DNA of 64,000 nucleotides from JBHGBM01 sp041946965 (GTDB taxonomy: Bacteria; Acidobacteriota; Terriglobia; Bryobacterales; Bryobacteraceae), in contig JBHGBM010000066.1 of assembly GCA_041946965.1 (NCBI GenBank), positions 22,067 to 86,066 on the forward strand. Reading direction: 5' to 3'. Of this stretch, positions 1 through 7,724 are shown one piece after another. The translations under genes were made by a program, and so were the position numbers. Under the pieces are notes generated by a model that saw nothing but the letters and a program-made list of their open reading frames with translations, was not told where the DNA came from and did no database searches. Position 1 is the stretch's first letter. Every line of letters begins with the position of its first letter.

Positions 1-292
1 CGAAAGCGGAGCGCGCGGCGGCGTGGGCCATGGCGGCGGCGCTCCAGAAGACGATGGATAGCGTGTAGCCCATCCGCGTTCCAGCCAGGTCGATCACCCG
101 CCCTACCGCCAGCAGGCCGATGGCGTAAGCGGCCTGAAATGCGGTGACGATCAGTCCGTAGTCGGCTTCCGACCAGCCGATCTCGTTCTGCAAGGCGGGC
201 GCCAGGATGCCCAGCACCTGCCTGTCCATGTAATTGATCGTGGTGGCGAAGAACAGCAGCGCGCACACCACCCAGCGAAACCGTTCCGGCAT
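1..292 (-). CDS. MFS transporter, N-terminal part (cut by window edge)
   Basis: The complement reads from an ATG at 292 off the left edge and gives about 97 residues. They begin MPERFRWVVCALLFFATTIN and continue with YMDRQVLGILAP. A first membrane helix followed by an N-Y-M-D-R motif and a conserved acidic/Trp stretch (NEIGWSEADYG) is the usual start of the anion:cation symporter branch of the major facilitator superfamily (hexuronate/glucarate-type carriers). A second helix and the loop between TM2 and TM3 are also visible. The substrate cannot be told from this fragment. The gene is divergent from priA, with about 40 bp between starts. The rest of the protein lies outside the window. Confidence 0.85.
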   Translation of the reverse strand, partial: MPERFRWVVCALLFFATTINYMDRQVLGILAPALQNEIGWSEADYGLIVTAFQAAYAIGLLAVGRVIDLAGTRMGYTLSIVFWSAAAMAHAAARSAF

Positions 293-334
293 GGAGTTTC
301 TGTTTTACCATGAAGCGATGGAGCCGTCGGCGGC

Positions 335-2749
335 GTGAACCATCGTTATTGTGACGTCAGCCTGCCGGTGCCGCTCGACCAGCCGTTCACCTACGAGCTG
401 CCCGAAACCCTGCGCCACCGCGTGCAGCCGGGTTGCCGCCTGTGGGTGCCGTTCGGCCCGCGCAAGCTCACCGGCGTGGTGCTGCGCTGTCACGACGAGC
501 CGCCCGGTGTGGCGACCAGGCAGGCGCTGCGCCTGATCGATGCTGAGCCCGTGCTGGACAGCGGGCTGCTGGCGCTCGGCCAGTGGATCGGCGGCTACTA
601 CTGCGCGCCGCTCGGCGAAGTGCTGCGCAGCATGCTGCCGCTGGCCGCCGAAATCCGGCAGGGGAAGATCTATTCGCTGACGGACAAGGGACGGGACGCC
701 GCGCGGCAGCTCGTACTCGATGCCGCCCCGGACGATCCGGCGGTTTCCGTGCTGCGCGCGCTCGAACGGCGTCCGCTTTCGGCGGCGTACCTGGCGAAAA
801 CGTTGCCGCTCGCCGACCGCGTGCTGAAGTCGCTCGAAAAGCGCGGCTTCGTCGTCATGGAAACCGTCCACGTGGACCGCGACCCGCTGCGCGCGCCGGC
901 GGAGAGGCTGCGGGTGGAACTCAACGCCGGCGGGCGGGACGGAAAGTTTCCCAAGGCCGAGCGCGAATTGCTGGCGTTCCTCGATCTGCACCCCGGCTCG
1001 CACAACCTGAAGGAACTGGAAGCCATGGTGCGCGACGCCAGTCCCGCAGCGCGGTCGCTGGCGCGCAAAGGGCTGGTCACGCTCAAGCCGGAACCGGTGG
1101 GGATGACCACCGCTCCGATTCGCGCCCCCCACGTGCTCAACGCCTCGCAGCAGGCGGCCTTCGACGCTATCGCCCGGTCCATCCGCGCGCGGCGGTTCGA
1201 GAGCTTCCTGCTGCACGGCGTGACGGGCTCGGGCAAGACCGAAGTGTACCTGAACGCCATCGAAGTGGCGCTGGCCGAGCAACGGGGCGCGCTGCTGCTG
1301 GTGCCGGAAATCGCGCTCACGCCGGCGGTGGCGGCGCAGTTCTTCTCCCGCTTCGGCGACCGCGTGGCCATCCTGCACAGCGCCTTCACGGACAGCGAGC
1401 GCAGCGGGCAGTGGAGGCGCATCCGCGCGGGCGGCGCGCCGGTCGTGGTAGGGACGCGCTCGGGCGTGTTCGCGCCAGTGCGGGACCTCGGCCTGATCAT
1501 CGTGGACGAGGAGCACGACAGCAGCTACAAGCAGGAGGAAACGCCGCGCTACAACGGCCGCGACGTGGCCATCGTGCGGGCACAGCAGGCGGGCGCCACC
1601 GTGGTGCTCGGCTCCGCCACGCCCAGCCTGGAAAGCCGCTACAACGCCGGGCGCGGCAAGTACACGCTGCTCGAGCTGCCGGAACGCGTGGAGCAGCGCC
1701 CGCTGCCGGAAGTGGAGCTGATCGACATGCGCCAGGAGTTCCTCGAGACGCGGCGGCAGGCCACCTTTTCCCGCCGCCTGCTGGAGCGTCTGAGGGAACG
1801 GCTCGATTCCGGCGAACAGAGCATCGTGCTGCTCAACCGCCGCGGCTTCTCCAGTTACGTCACCTGCCGCGCGTGCGGCGAGCGCGTCCAGTGCGCCAAT
1901 TGCTCGGTGACCCTCACCTATCACCGCCGCGACCGCCGGCTGCTGTGCCACTACTGCAACTACGCCGAGCGCGTGCCGGAGGTCTGCCCGAAGTGCCAGA
2001 GCGAGCACCTGTACTTCATCGGCGTGGGCTCGGAGAAGGTGGAGGAGGAGCTGCACCGCGAGTTCCCCGCCGCGCGCATCGCCCGGCTCGACCGCGACAC
2101 CGTCACCGGCAAGCGCGAGTACGAAGGCGTGCTGCAAGGCTTTCGCGAAGGCGATTACGACATCCTGGTGGGCACCCAGATGATCGCCAAAGGCCACGAC
2201 ATTCCGAATGTCACGCTGGTGGGCGTGGTCTCCGCGGATATCGGACTGGGCATGCCCGATTTCCGCGCCGCCGAACGCACGTTTCAACTGTTGACGCAGG
2301 TTGCCGGACGCGCCGGGCGCGGCGACCTTCCCGGACAAGTGCTCTTCCAGACCATCAACCCCGAGCACTACGCCGTGCGCATGGCCGCCATGCAGGATTA
2401 CGCGGCGTTCTACCAGAAGGAACTGAACTTCCGGCGCATGATGGCCTACCCGCCGTTCAGCGCCATGGCGAACCTGCTGGTGCGCTCGGATAAACAGGAG
2501 CACGCGCTGCACATGAGCGCGGAACTCGGCCGCCACCTCACACCCGCCCCGGAAAAAATCCGTATCATGGGACCGGCGGAAGCGCCGGTGGTGAAGCTCA
2601 AGAGCGAGTACCGCTACCAGCTTCTGATCAAGGCCGCCAGCCGCAAGGCGTTGAACGAGCTGCTGCGCCGCGCGCAATCTTTCGCCGCCGCGCGCCAGTG
2701 GCCCGCCACCGCGCTGGTGATCGACGTGGACCCGTTGACTTTGATGTAA
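335..2749 (+). CDS. priA: Primosomal protein N' (replication restart helicase PriA)
   Basis: This is an 804-residue superfamily 2 DNA helicase that recognises stalled forks and reloads the replisome. The N-terminal part (about 1-100) matches the PriA DNA-binding domain. A Walker A motif (GVTGSGKTE) lies near residue 295 and a DEEH box near 391. A cluster of eight cysteines in CxxC pairs (about 510-553: CRAC, CANC, CHYC, CPKC) forms the paired zinc sites. The helicase C-terminal motifs, including GTQMIAKGHD and QVAGRAGRG, follow. Length and domain order are complete for the family. The start is a GTG, because the nearby ATGs at 310 and 318 are in other frames and terminate quickly. No Shine-Dalgarno sequence stands out before it. 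Confidence 0.97.
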   Translation: MNHRYCDVSLPVPLDQPFTYELPETLRHRVQPGCRLWVPFGPRKLTGVVLRCHDEPPGVATRQALRLIDAEPVLDSGLLALGQWIGGYYCAPLGEVLRSMLPLAAEIRQGKIYSLTDKGRDAARQLVLDAAPDDPAVSVLRALERRPLSAAYLAKTLPLADRVLKSLEKRGFVVMETVHVDRDPLRAPAERLRVELNAGGRDGKFPKAERELLAFLDLHPGSHNLKELEAMVRDASPAARSLARKGLVTLKPEPVGMTTAPIRAPHVLNASQQAAFDAIARSIRARRFESFLLHGVTGSGKTEVYLNAIEVALAEQRGALLLVPEIALTPAVAAQFFSRFGDRVAILHSAFTDSERSGQWRRIRAGGAPVVVGTRSGVFAPVRDLGLIIVDEEHDSSYKQEETPRYNGRDVAIVRAQQAGATVVLGSATPSLESRYNAGRGKYTLLELPERVEQRPLPEVELIDMRQEFLETRRQATFSRRLLERLRERLDSGEQSIVLLNRRGFSSYVTCRACGERVQCANCSVTLTYHRRDRRLLCHYCNYAERVPEVCPKCQSEHLYFIGVGSEKVEEELHREFPAARIARLDRDTVTGKREYEGVLQGFREGDYDILVGTQMIAKGHDIPNVTLVGVVSADIGLGMPDFRAAERTFQLLTQVAGRAGRGDLPGQVLFQTINPEHYAVRMAAMQDYAAFYQKELNFRRMMAYPPFSAMANLLVRSDKQEHALHMSAELGRHLTPAPEKIRIMGPAEAPVVKLKSEYRYQLLIKAASRKALNELLRRAQSFAAARQWPATALVIDVDPLTLM

Positions 2750-2796
2750 AAACATTAGGGCCACGGATGGACGCAATCCGCGGCGAAAAATAAACG

Positions 2797-3528
2797 ATGT
2801 CCCCTGAACTTCGAGCCCGCCTCAGGGTAGTGCTGGTGGAAACGCGCAACCCGCTGAACGTCGGCGCCGCGGCGCGGGCCATGGCGAACTTCGGGTTTGC
2901 CTCGCTGCGCGTGGTGAACCCGTATGAGCTCGCCTGGCGCGAGGCCCGCTCCGCCGTGGGCGCCGCGCCGCTGCTGGCCGCCGCCGAGGAGTACAAATCC
3001 GTGGCGGACGCCGTCGCCGATTGCGTGCTGGTGGTGGGCACCACCTCGATTCACAGCCGTGTGCCGCGCCAACCCGTGCGGCGGCTGGAGTACGGCGCGC
3101 GGCTCATCCGCCGCGCGCTCGGCGGCGGCCCCGTCGCGCTGCTGTTCGGCTCGGAGAAGTACGGCCTCTCCAACACGGACCTCGCGCACTGCCATTGGCT
3201 GCTGCGCGTCGCCACCGAGGCGCGGGACCTCTCCATGAACCTGGGCCAGGCCGTCGCCGTGTGCCTCTACGAGCTGGCTCGCGACTCGCGCTCCGCCGTG
3301 GCTGAACCGAAAGAGTTAAAGCCCGCCACCGCCGCCGAAAACGAACAAATCACGCGCATGCTGCTCGAAGCCCTCGAGGCGAGCGGCTATGTCAACCCCG
3401 TGACCGCCGCCTCCACCGGGGAGAAGGTCCGGCGGCTCGTGCGGCGCTTTGGGATCTCCGGCCGCGACGCCCCGGTGATGCTCGGCATGCTGCGCCAAAT
3501 TCTGTGGAAGTTGCGCGGAGGACGGTGA
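2797..3528 (+). CDS. trmJ: SpoU-family tRNA 2'-O-methyltransferase, TrmJ-like
   Basis: This 243-residue protein belongs to the SPOUT (TrmH/TrmJ) class, which methylates a ribose 2'-hydroxyl with S-adenosylmethionine through a C-terminal trefoil knot. The three family motifs are visible. Motif 1 is N-P-x-N-x-G-A-A-A-R-A-M near the N-terminus. Motif 2 is ALLFGSEKYGLSN, with its G-x-E-x-x-G-L core. Motif 3 is LSMNLGQAVAVCLYEL. N-P-L-N-V-G and the following M-x-N-F-G-F are typical of TrmJ/LasT, which modifies position 32 of the tRNA anticodon loop. A helical C-terminal extension of about 80 residues fits TrmJ length. The target base is inferred from family only. It lies 47 bp after priA and immediately before the lysine riboswitch. 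Confidence 0.88.
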   Translation: MSPELRARLRVVLVETRNPLNVGAAARAMANFGFASLRVVNPYELAWREARSAVGAAPLLAAAEEYKSVADAVADCVLVVGTTSIHSRVPRQPVRRLEYGARLIRRALGGGPVALLFGSEKYGLSNTDLAHCHWLLRVATEARDLSMNLGQAVAVCLYELARDSRSAVAEPKELKPATAAENEQITRMLLEALEASGYVNPVTAASTGEKVRRLVRRFGISGRDAPVMLGMLRQILWKLRGGR

Positions 3529-3540
3529 ATCCGATATTCT
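3511..3540 (+). promoter_or_regulatory. Candidate sigma-70 promoter of the lysine operon
   Basis: A TTGCGC at 3511-3516 is followed 18 bases later by TATTCT at 3535-3540, overlapping the 3' end of the methyltransferase gene. A start site about seven bases downstream (near 3547) would fall at the first helix of the riboswitch. That agreement is the main support. The hexamers are only moderate matches to consensus. Confidence 0.5.
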
Positions 3541-3544
3541 GGGA

Positions 3545-3735
3545 TTTTCGGTAGAGGCGCGAAGGCCATGACTACTCGAACTCGCAGCACCGCATGAACG
3601 GCGGGGGTTCGGGGAAAGGGGTTCAGGAATCTTCGCCGAAGCCGGGGCGGTGCGTTCACGCCGCAACGGTTGGGGGGCCAGGCTAATACCTGCCCACTGT
3701 CACCCGTTCCCAGGCGGGTGGAGCGCTATCGGAAG
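3545..3735 (+). promoter_or_regulatory. Lysine riboswitch (L box)
   Basis: The conserved blocks of the lysine aptamer occur in order with normal spacing: AGAGGCGC at 3553-3560, GGAAAGGGG at 3613-3621, CGCCGAAG at 3634-3641, ACTGTCA at 3696-3702, and GGAGCGCTATC at 3720-3730. The closing helix P1 pairs 3545-3554 with 3726-3735 over ten pairs including wobbles. A P5-type hairpin pairs CACCCG (3701-3706) with CGGGTG (3715-3720). The element lies directly upstream of lysC, dapB, dapA and dapD, the classic targets of lysine repression. Downstream, GAAG at 3732-3735 can pair with CTTC at 3759-3762 around a small AGAGT/ACTCT hairpin (3739-3754), so P1 and a second structure may compete. There is no strong T-run, so the mode of control (termination or translation) is unclear. 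The next coding start at 3786 lacks an obvious Shine-Dalgarno. Confidence 0.93.
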
Positions 3736-3785
3736 CGAAGAGTCCCGCTACTCTCTCCCTTCTGTTTGCCTCCCCCAGTATCGTT

Positions 3786-4796
3786 ATGAACGTCGTCGAG
3801 CTCACAAGGGCGCTGGTCGATATCGAGTCCATCACGGGCAATGAGGCCCGCGCGGGCGAATTCCTGTGCCATTATCTGGCGCCGCTGGCCGGCCGCTACG
3901 GCGGATGGGTGGAGCGCATGGATGTGGAGCCGGGGCGCTTCAACGTGCTGGCCTGGTGGGGTACGCGCCCGGCGGTCACGCTTTCCACGCACTTCGATAC
4001 CGTCCCCCCGTTCTTCGCCTCCGACGAAGACGAGGAACACATCACCGGCCGCGGCGCCTGCGACACCAAGGGCATCATCGCGTCGATGATCAAGGCCGCC
4101 GAAGCGCTGCTCGAAGCCGGCGTGCGGGAATTCGGCCTGCTGTTCGTGGTGGGCGAGGAACGCAATAGCGCGGGAGCCTACCGCGCGGCCTCGGAATTTC
4201 GCGGATCGCGCTACCTTATTAACGGCGAGCCCACGGGAAACCGGCTGGCGCTGGGCTCCAAGGGCGCGCTGCGCTACGAAATCGAAGCCCGCGGGCGCAT
4301 GGCGCACTCGGCCTACCCCGAGCTGGGCGAATCGGCGATTCACAAGCTGCTCGACGCGCTGGAGGAGATCCGCCGCATCCCGCTGCCGGTGGACGAAGTG
4401 CTCGGCCCGAGCACGCTGAACGTCGGCACGCTCACCGGCGGGCGCGCGCCCAACGTGGTGGCGGATTTCGCCCGGGCCGAGGTGATGATTCGCCTGGTGG
4501 GCGACTCCGCGGCCACCAAAGCCGCCGTGGAGCGCGCCTGCGAGGGCCGCGCGGCGGCGAATCAGGTTCTCGAGATTCCCGCGGTGCGGCTGGGCTCGGT
4601 CCCGGGCATCGCCACCACCGTGGTGGCTTACACGACGGACATCCCCGCTTTCGGCGGCGCCTGGGGGCAGCCGTTCCTGATCGGGCCGGGCAGCATTCAC
4701 GCGGCCCACACGGCGCACGAGCGCGTCTCCAAGCGCGAACTGGCCGAAGCGGTCGAAATTTATCAGCAGTTGGTTCGCCAATTGCTATCAACTTAG
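3786..4796 (+). CDS. M20 family deacylase, probable succinyl-diaminopimelate desuccinylase (DapE-like)
   Basis: This 336-residue zinc-dependent M20 amidohydrolase carries the metal ligands HFDTVP (about residue 69), the bridging Asp in GRGACDTKG (about 93), the EE pair in VVGEERN (about 124), GEP (about 148) and the late His in GSIHAAHTAH (about 304). Within M20 it resembles the ArgE/LysK/DapE group. It is the first gene after the lysine riboswitch and lies 9 bp before asd, in an operon that contains dapD. The succinylated branch therefore needs a desuccinylase, and DapE activity is the most economical role. That assignment is from context; an acetyl-lysine or acetylornithine deacetylase reads similarly. 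At 336 residues it is shorter than E. coli DapE (about 375). Confidence 0.82.
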   Translation: MNVVELTRALVDIESITGNEARAGEFLCHYLAPLAGRYGGWVERMDVEPGRFNVLAWWGTRPAVTLSTHFDTVPPFFASDEDEEHITGRGACDTKGIIASMIKAAEALLEAGVREFGLLFVVGEERNSAGAYRAASEFRGSRYLINGEPTGNRLALGSKGALRYEIEARGRMAHSAYPELGESAIHKLLDALEEIRRIPLPVDEVLGPSTLNVGTLTGGRAPNVVADFARAEVMIRLVGDSAATKAAVERACEGRAAANQVLEIPAVRLGSVPGIATTVVAYTTDIPAFGGAWGQPFLIGPGSIHAAHTAHERVSKRELAEAVEIYQQLVRQLLST

Positions 4797-4805
4797 AGAG
4801 GGTAC

Positions 4806-5629
4806 ATGCAAGCACGCATCGAAGCCGGCGTTCTCGGCGCTACCGGAATGGTAGGCCAGCATTTCATCAAGTTTCTCCAGGGCCACCCGTGGTTCGACCT
4901 GAAGTGGCTGGGGGCCAGCGACCGCTCGGCGGGAAAGAAATACCGGGATGCCATGAAGTGGCACCTCCCGGGCGAGACTCCCGCGAGCGTGGCCGATCTC
5001 ACCGTGCAGGACTCGAAACCCGGCAACGCGCCGCGGCTGCTGTTTTCCGCCATGGACGCCTCGGTGGCCACCGAGATCGAGCGCGCCTTCGCCGAAGCCG
5101 GCCACGTGGTGGTTTCCAATTCCAAGAACCACCGCATGGAGCCCGACGTGCCGCTGCTGGTGCCGGAGATCAACCCGGACCACCTGAAGATCGTCCCGCT
5201 GCAACAGCGCAACCGCGGCTGGAAGGGGCAGATCGTCACCAATCCGAACTGCTCCACCGTGGTGCTGACCATGGCGCTCGCGCCGCTCAAGCAGTTCGGC
5301 ATCACGCGCGTGATCGCCACCACCATGCAGGCGATCTCCGGCGCGGGGTACCCCGGAGTGCCTTCCATGGACATCAACGCCAACGTGATTCCGTTCATCG
5401 GCGGCGAAGAAGAGAACGCCCCGTGCAGTACATGGAGCAGCAGGACCGCCCGCAGCCGCGCAAGGACGTCGAGCGCGACCGCGGCATGGCGGCCTTCGTG
5501 GGCCGGCTGCGCGAATGCCCGGTGCTCGATTGGAAACTGGTAGCCCTCGGCCACAACACTGTGCGCGGCGCCGCGGGCGCCGCGGTGCTCAACGCCGAGC
5601 TGATGTTTTCGGAAGGGATGCTGGACTGA
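4806..5629 (+). pseudogene. asd: Aspartate-semialdehyde dehydrogenase, internal deletion with frameshift
   Basis: The reading frame starts at 4806 as a normal archaeal/fungal-type Asd: GATGMVGQHF nucleotide-binding loop, VVSNSKNHRM, and VTNPNCSTVV with the catalytic Cys near residue 149. It runs to IPFIGGEEEN at about 5415. The remaining C-terminus (QQDRPQPRKD, then RGMAAFVGRLRE and LGHNTVRGAAGAA) is present, but in another frame, ending at the TGA 5627-5629. Between the two halves roughly 80 residues expected for this family are missing, including the CNRVPV region and the active-site His. If translated as written it stops at 5543 with an unrelated tail and should be inactive. The junction near 5417-5422 sits in a CGCC run. 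The product reduces aspartyl phosphate for lysine, threonine and methionine synthesis, so a real loss would need another copy. A sequencing or assembly fault is a serious alternative. Confidence 0.85.
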
Positions 5630-7017
5630 TGATCGTCATGAAGTTCGGCGGCACGTCGGTGGAATCCGCCGCCGCCATCGAGCGCGTCGCCGGGATCGTG
5701 AAGGCGCGCGCGGACCGCAAGCCCGTGGTGGTGGTTTCCGCCATGGGCAAGACCACCAACAAGCTGCTGGCCATCGCCCGCGCCGCCATCGAAGGGACGC
5801 GGCAGGACTACCTCCAGCAGATCCACGATCTGCGCGATTTCCACTCGCGGGAGGCGCGGCAGGTGGCGCCGCTCGACGAGCGCGCCACGCTCGACCGCGT
5901 GCTGGACGAACACTTCCAGGAGCTGACCGAGCTGGTGAAGGGCCTGGCGGTGCTTGGCGAACTGACGCCGCGCTCCATCGACGCCATTTCGAGCTACGGC
6001 GAGCGGCTCTCCAGCTACATCGTGGCGCAGGCCTTCCGCCATTTCGGGTTGCCCGCCGTGCACCTGGATTCGCGCGAGGTCATCATCACCGACCGCCGTC
6101 ATACGCAGGCCGCGCCGCTCACCGCGCGGACCTACGCGCGGCTGGCCCAGACCGTGCCGCCCATCGCAAGCGAGAAGGTCCTCGTCATGGGCGGGTTCAT
6201 CGGCGCCACTGAGGACGGCGTCACCACCACGCTCGGCCGCGGCGGCTCGGACTTCAGCGCATCGCTGGTGGGGGCCGGCATCGGCGCGGAGGAGATCCAG
6301 ATCTGGACGGACGTGGACGGCATGCTCACCGCCGATCCCACCATCCTGCCCGGAGGCCACCGCGTGAAGGTGATCTCGTTCGCCGAGGCCTCGGAGTTGG
6401 CGTACTTCGGGGCCAAGGTGCTGCACCCTGCCACGGTGCTGCCCGCGGTGGAAAAGAACATCCCAGTGCTGATCCTGAACTCGCGGCGGCCGGACGTGGG
6501 CGGCACCCGCATCATCTCTGATTTCGTGCCCTGCGCAAACGCGGTGAAATCCATCGCCTGTAAGCGCAACATCACGCTGGTGAACGTGAAGTCCACCCGC
6601 ATGCTGATGGCGCACGGCTTTCTCCACCGCATCTTCGAGGTGTTCGACCGCTTCGAAACCCCGGTGGACATGGTGGCCACCACCGAGATCAGCGTCTCGC
6701 TCACCATCGACAACCCGGCGCGGCTCGAGAACATCTGCAAGCAACTCGAGGAATTCGCCGAGGTGGAGATCGAGCGTTCACAGGCCATCGTCTGCCTGGT
6801 GGGCGACAACATCCGCCACTCGCCCGGCATCGCGCGGCGCATCTTCAACTCGCTGGATGTCAACGTGGGCATGATCTCGCAGGGCGCGTCGCTGCTGAAT
6901 TTCAGCTTCGTGGTCGCGGAGAAAGACCTGCGCGCCGCGGTGGAGAAACTGCACGCCGAGTTCTTCAGCGAGCTGGACCCGGCCGTATTCGAACGCAATG
7001 GAGCCGCACATGCCTGA
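5629..7017 (+). CDS. lysC: Aspartate kinase
   Basis: This protein of about 462 residues phosphorylates aspartate, the first step toward lysine, threonine and methionine. It begins MIVMKFGGTSV, with the kinase K-F-G-G-T-S-V motif. It carries the nucleotide-binding GRGGSDFSA segment and the ASELAYFGAKVLHP region. It ends with two ACT domains (about 300-462), the usual sites of feedback by lysine or threonine. Length matches monofunctional lysine-sensitive kinases such as E. coli LysC. The ATG at 5629 overlaps the asd stop (TGATG), so I chose it over the longer open frame upstream, whose extra residues have no family counterpart. Expression should follow the lysine riboswitch. Confidence 0.96.
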   Translation: MIVMKFGGTSVESAAAIERVAGIVKARADRKPVVVVSAMGKTTNKLLAIARAAIEGTRQDYLQQIHDLRDFHSREARQVAPLDERATLDRVLDEHFQELTELVKGLAVLGELTPRSIDAISSYGERLSSYIVAQAFRHFGLPAVHLDSREVIITDRRHTQAAPLTARTYARLAQTVPPIASEKVLVMGGFIGATEDGVTTTLGRGGSDFSASLVGAGIGAEEIQIWTDVDGMLTADPTILPGGHRVKVISFAEASELAYFGAKVLHPATVLPAVEKNIPVLILNSRRPDVGGTRIISDFVPCANAVKSIACKRNITLVNVKSTRMLMAHGFLHRIFEVFDRFETPVDMVATTEISVSLTIDNPARLENICKQLEEFAEVEIERSQAIVCLVGDNIRHSPGIARRIFNSLDVNVGMISQGASLLNFSFVVAEKDLRAAVEKLHAEFFSELDPAVFERNGAAHA

Positions 7018-7711
7018 GACCAGGCGTCTGGCCATCGTGGGTTATGGCAAGATGGGCAAGCTCATCGAGCAGCTTGCCCCGGAATACGGCTTCACGGTCG
7101 CGCTGAAGCTGGACGAGTTCAACAACTCCCGCTACGAGGGCATCACGCCGGAGAACTTCCGCGGCGTGGACGTGGCGGTGGACTTTTCCATTCCCGCGGC
7201 CGTGGTGGAGAACGTGGAGCGCATCGCCGCGCTCAAGGTGAACCTGGTGGTGGGCGCCACAGGCTGGCTGGCCGGGCTGGACCGCGTGAGAGCCGCCGTG
7301 GAGCGCAGCGGCGCCGGTCTGGTCTGGAGCCCCAACTTCTCCATCGGAGTGAACGCGTTCTTCCGCATCGTGGCGGAGGCCGCGCGGCTCATGGCCGGAC
7401 AGCCGCAGTACGGCGCGTGGGCTTACGAGATCCACCACTCGGCGAAGAAGGACGCGCCCTCGGGCACGCTGCTGAAACTGGTGGAAGTCATGAAGAACGC
7501 GGGGTACAATCTCCCGGTGGACGTGAGTTCCAACCGCGCGGGCATGCACCCCGGCACGCACGAGATCGGCTTCGACTCGGCGGCGGACACCATCACGCTG
7601 CGCCACATCGCGCGCAGCCGCGAGGGATTCGCGCGCGGAGCGCTGAAGGCCGCGCAATGGGTGATTGGGAAAACCGGGTTCCACGAGTTCGCGGAAATCG
7701 TATTTGAGTAA
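7010..7711 (+). CDS. dapB: 4-hydroxy-tetrahydrodipicolinate reductase
   Basis: This NAD(P)H-dependent reductase acts on the DapA product. The N-terminal Rossmann motif is VGYGKMGK. The substrate domain holds EIHHSAKKDAPSGT (about residue 140-153), which contains the catalytic His/Lys and the DapB signature. The protein is 233 residues, shorter than the E. coli enzyme (273) but within the range of compact bacterial forms. An in-frame ATG lies at 6998, but the ATG at 7010 has GGAG seven bases upstream, so I use 7010. Either start overlaps the lysC stop, which implies translational coupling. Confidence 0.93.
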   Translation: MPETRRLAIVGYGKMGKLIEQLAPEYGFTVALKLDEFNNSRYEGITPENFRGVDVAVDFSIPAAVVENVERIAALKVNLVVGATGWLAGLDRVRAAVERSGAGLVWSPNFSIGVNAFFRIVAEAARLMAGQPQYGAWAYEIHHSAKKDAPSGTLLKLVEVMKNAGYNLPVDVSSNRAGMHPGTHEIGFDSAADTITLRHIARSREGFARGALKAAQWVIGKTGFHEFAEIVFE

Positions 7712-7724
7712 GGGGAGGCGGTAC

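Noticed and set aside
305..2776. 823-residue open frame on the minus strand across priA
   Set aside because: It is a shadow of priA in GC-rich sequence; it is rich in His, Arg and Gln without any domain, while the plus strand has all PriA motifs.
2758..2788. Terminator between priA and the methyltransferase gene
   Set aside because: CCACGGAT and ATCCGCGG can pair with one mismatch, but no T-run follows on the plus strand, so I do not call it.
3590..3715. Cobalamin riboswitch suggested by a CCAGG...ACCTGCC segment resembling a B12 box
   Set aside because: The full set of lysine-aptamer blocks, a P1 helix and the downstream lysine genes explain the region better; the B12 core is not complete.
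5515..5628. Longer lysC start giving 38 extra N-terminal residues
   Set aside because: The extra part is Arg-rich, overlaps the C-terminus of asd and has no counterpart in aspartate kinases.
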